This document shows positions 4,927 through 5,851 of a stretch of DNA of 5,851 bases, in pieces. The stretch is taken from positions 1 to 5,851 of the forward strand of contig DASZFS010000568.1 in assembly GCA_035939575.1 (NCBI GenBank), read 5' to 3'. A program made the position numbers and the translations under genes. The stretch's first letter is position 1. Each line of letters opens with the position of its first letter. Below the pieces are notes generated by a model that ran no database searches, was not told the origin of the DNA, and saw nothing but the letters and a program-made list of their open reading frames with translations. The stretch comes from DATKHR01 sp035939575. Lineage in GTDB: Bacteria > Acidobacteriota > Vicinamibacteria > Vicinamibacterales > CAVVIG01.

Positions 4927-5851
4927 ATGTGCGGCATCATCGGCTATATCGGACCGAAAGACGTCGTGCCGGTCCTCATCGACGGCCTGCGCCGCCTCGA
5001 GTACCGCGGATACGATTCGGCGGGCGTGGCGGTTGTCAAGAACGGCCACGTTGACCTGCGCCGCAGCGCCGGGAAGCTGTCGAACCTCGAAACGGTGATC
5101 GGCAACGCGCCCCTCACCGGCGACTATGGAGTCGGCCACACGCGCTGGGCCACGCACGGACGGCCAACCGAGGAAAACGCCCATCCTCATCGTGACTGCA
5201 CGGGGAAGATCGTCGTCGTCCACAACGGGATCATCGAGAACTACCTGGATCTGAAGCTCGAGCTGCAGCGCCAGGGGCATACCTTCGTCACGGAGACCGA
5301 CACCGAGATCGTCGCGCACCTGGTGGAGCGCGAGATGAAGGACGACGGGCTGGAGAACGCGGTTCGACGGGCGCTCATGCTGATGCGGGGCCTCTTCGCG
5401 CTCGTTCTGATCTCGGCGGACGATCCCGAGAAGATCGTCACCGTCCGGAACGGGCCCCCGATCGTCGTCGGACTCGGCGATGGCGAATTCTTCGTTGCGT
5501 CCGACATCCCCGCGATCCTGAGCCACACGCGGGACGTCGTCTTTCTCGGCGACGAAGAGATGGCCGTCATCACGCGGACGGGCGTGGAGTTCACCGATTT
5601 CTTCGGCCGGCCGGTTTCCAAGGCCACCCAGCGCGTGCTCTGGGATCCGATCATGGCGGAAAAGGCTGGCTACAAGCATTTCATGTTGAAGGAGATCTTC
5701 GAGCAGCCCAACGCGGCGCGCGAAACGATCCTCGGCCGCGTCTCGCAGGAAACGGGGAAAGTGTTTCTCGAGGAGATGAAGGTCAGCGACGCCACCCTCG
5801 CGTCGGTCGATCGCGTGACCCTTCTCGCGTGCGGCACCTCCTGGCACGCCG
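4927..5851 (+). CDS. glmS: Glutamine-fructose-6-phosphate aminotransferase (isomerizing) GlmS, 5' part (runs off right edge)
   Basis: GlmS converts fructose-6-phosphate and glutamine to glucosamine-6-phosphate and glutamate, the committed step of hexosamine synthesis, in the cytoplasm. The visible 308 codons hold the whole N-terminal Ntn-type glutaminase domain. It starts MCGIIGYIG, where Cys2 becomes the N-terminal nucleophile after Met removal. Then come EYRGYDSAG (25-33), HTRWATHG (71-78), NAHPH (84-88), HNGIIENY (99-106; oxyanion-hole Asn/Gly) and TETDTE (122-127). The linker motif YKHFMLKEIFEQP follows, and the window ends at LLACGTSWHA, the sugar-phosphate loop opening the first SIS isomerase domain. 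About half of a typical protein of roughly 600 residues is missing. The ATG follows the glmU stop by 2 nt with AAGGA 6 nt upstream. That gap leaves no room for a glmS ribozyme immediately ahead. The MCG start and the co-operonic glmU make the assignment secure. Confidence 0.97.
   Translation, partial: MCGIIGYIGPKDVVPVLIDGLRRLEYRGYDSAGVAVVKNGHVDLRRSAGKLSNLETVIGNAPLTGDYGVGHTRWATHGRPTEENAHPHRDCTGKIVVVHNGIIENYLDLKLELQRQGHTFVTETDTEIVAHLVEREMKDDGLENAVRRALMLMRGLFALVLISADDPEKIVTVRNGPPIVVGLGDGEFFVASDIPAILSHTRDVVFLGDEEMAVITRTGVEFTDFFGRPVSKATQRVLWDPIMAEKAGYKHFMLKEIFEQPNAARETILGRVSQETGKVFLEEMKVSDATLASVDRVTLLACGTSWHA

Noticed and set aside
4880..4930. glmS ribozyme ahead of glmS
   Set aside because: glmS starts 2 nt after the glmU stop, so the ribozyme would have to lie inside conserved glmU coding sequence. 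Known examples sit in 5' leaders, mainly of Gram-positive bacteria.
4783..5847. Minus-strand open frame (354 codons) opposite the end of glmU and glmS
   Set aside because: It lies opposite strongly conserved glmU and glmS coding sequence and shows no family motif; it is a GC-driven shadow.

Overview
The window is a compact, GC-rich bacterial chromosome segment made almost entirely of ordinary housekeeping genes in two divergent transcription units. The base composition (roughly 60-65% GC over most of it), the mix of gene families and the TGnTAnnnT-like promoter elements with little Shine-Dalgarno signal suggest a free-living soil-type bacterium. An Acidobacteriota (Vicinamibacteria-like) origin would fit, but that is inference and nothing here proves the phylum.

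Left unit, minus strand: a complete 552-residue DUF885-family putative zinc metallopeptidase (87-1745). After a 57-nt gap comes the first nine codons of an FmdB-type zinc-ribbon protein, cut off by the left edge of the window (1-29). The gap holds two competing hairpins next to the zinc-ribbon gene's ribosome binding site. A 145-bp divergent intergenic region (1746-1890) separates the two units and carries a clear extended -10 promoter for rsmI.

Right unit, plus strand: rsmI (16S rRNA C1402 2'-O-methyltransferase, 1891-2706), then a small tetratricopeptide-repeat protein (2788-3441), then glmU (3449-4924) and glmS (4927 to the right edge, cut at the start of the isomerase half). The TPR-glmU gap is 7 nt and the glmU-glmS gap is 2 nt, so these three are very probably co-transcribed. 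GlmS makes glucosamine-6-phosphate from fructose-6-phosphate and glutamine. GlmU acetylates glucosamine-1-phosphate and uridylylates the product to UDP-GlcNAc, the precursor of peptidoglycan and lipid A. GlmM, the mutase between them, is not in the window.

I found no mobile element, RNA gene, CRISPR array, defence system or obviously novel system. The most unusual feature is a 21-bp tandem repeat inside glmU (3881-3943). It adds about 17 residues to a loop in the uridyltransferase domain, between two conserved motifs. Lesser points are a GC dip in the second half of rsmI, likely leaderless or very short-leader starts, and the unexplained TPR gene tied to the amino-sugar genes.
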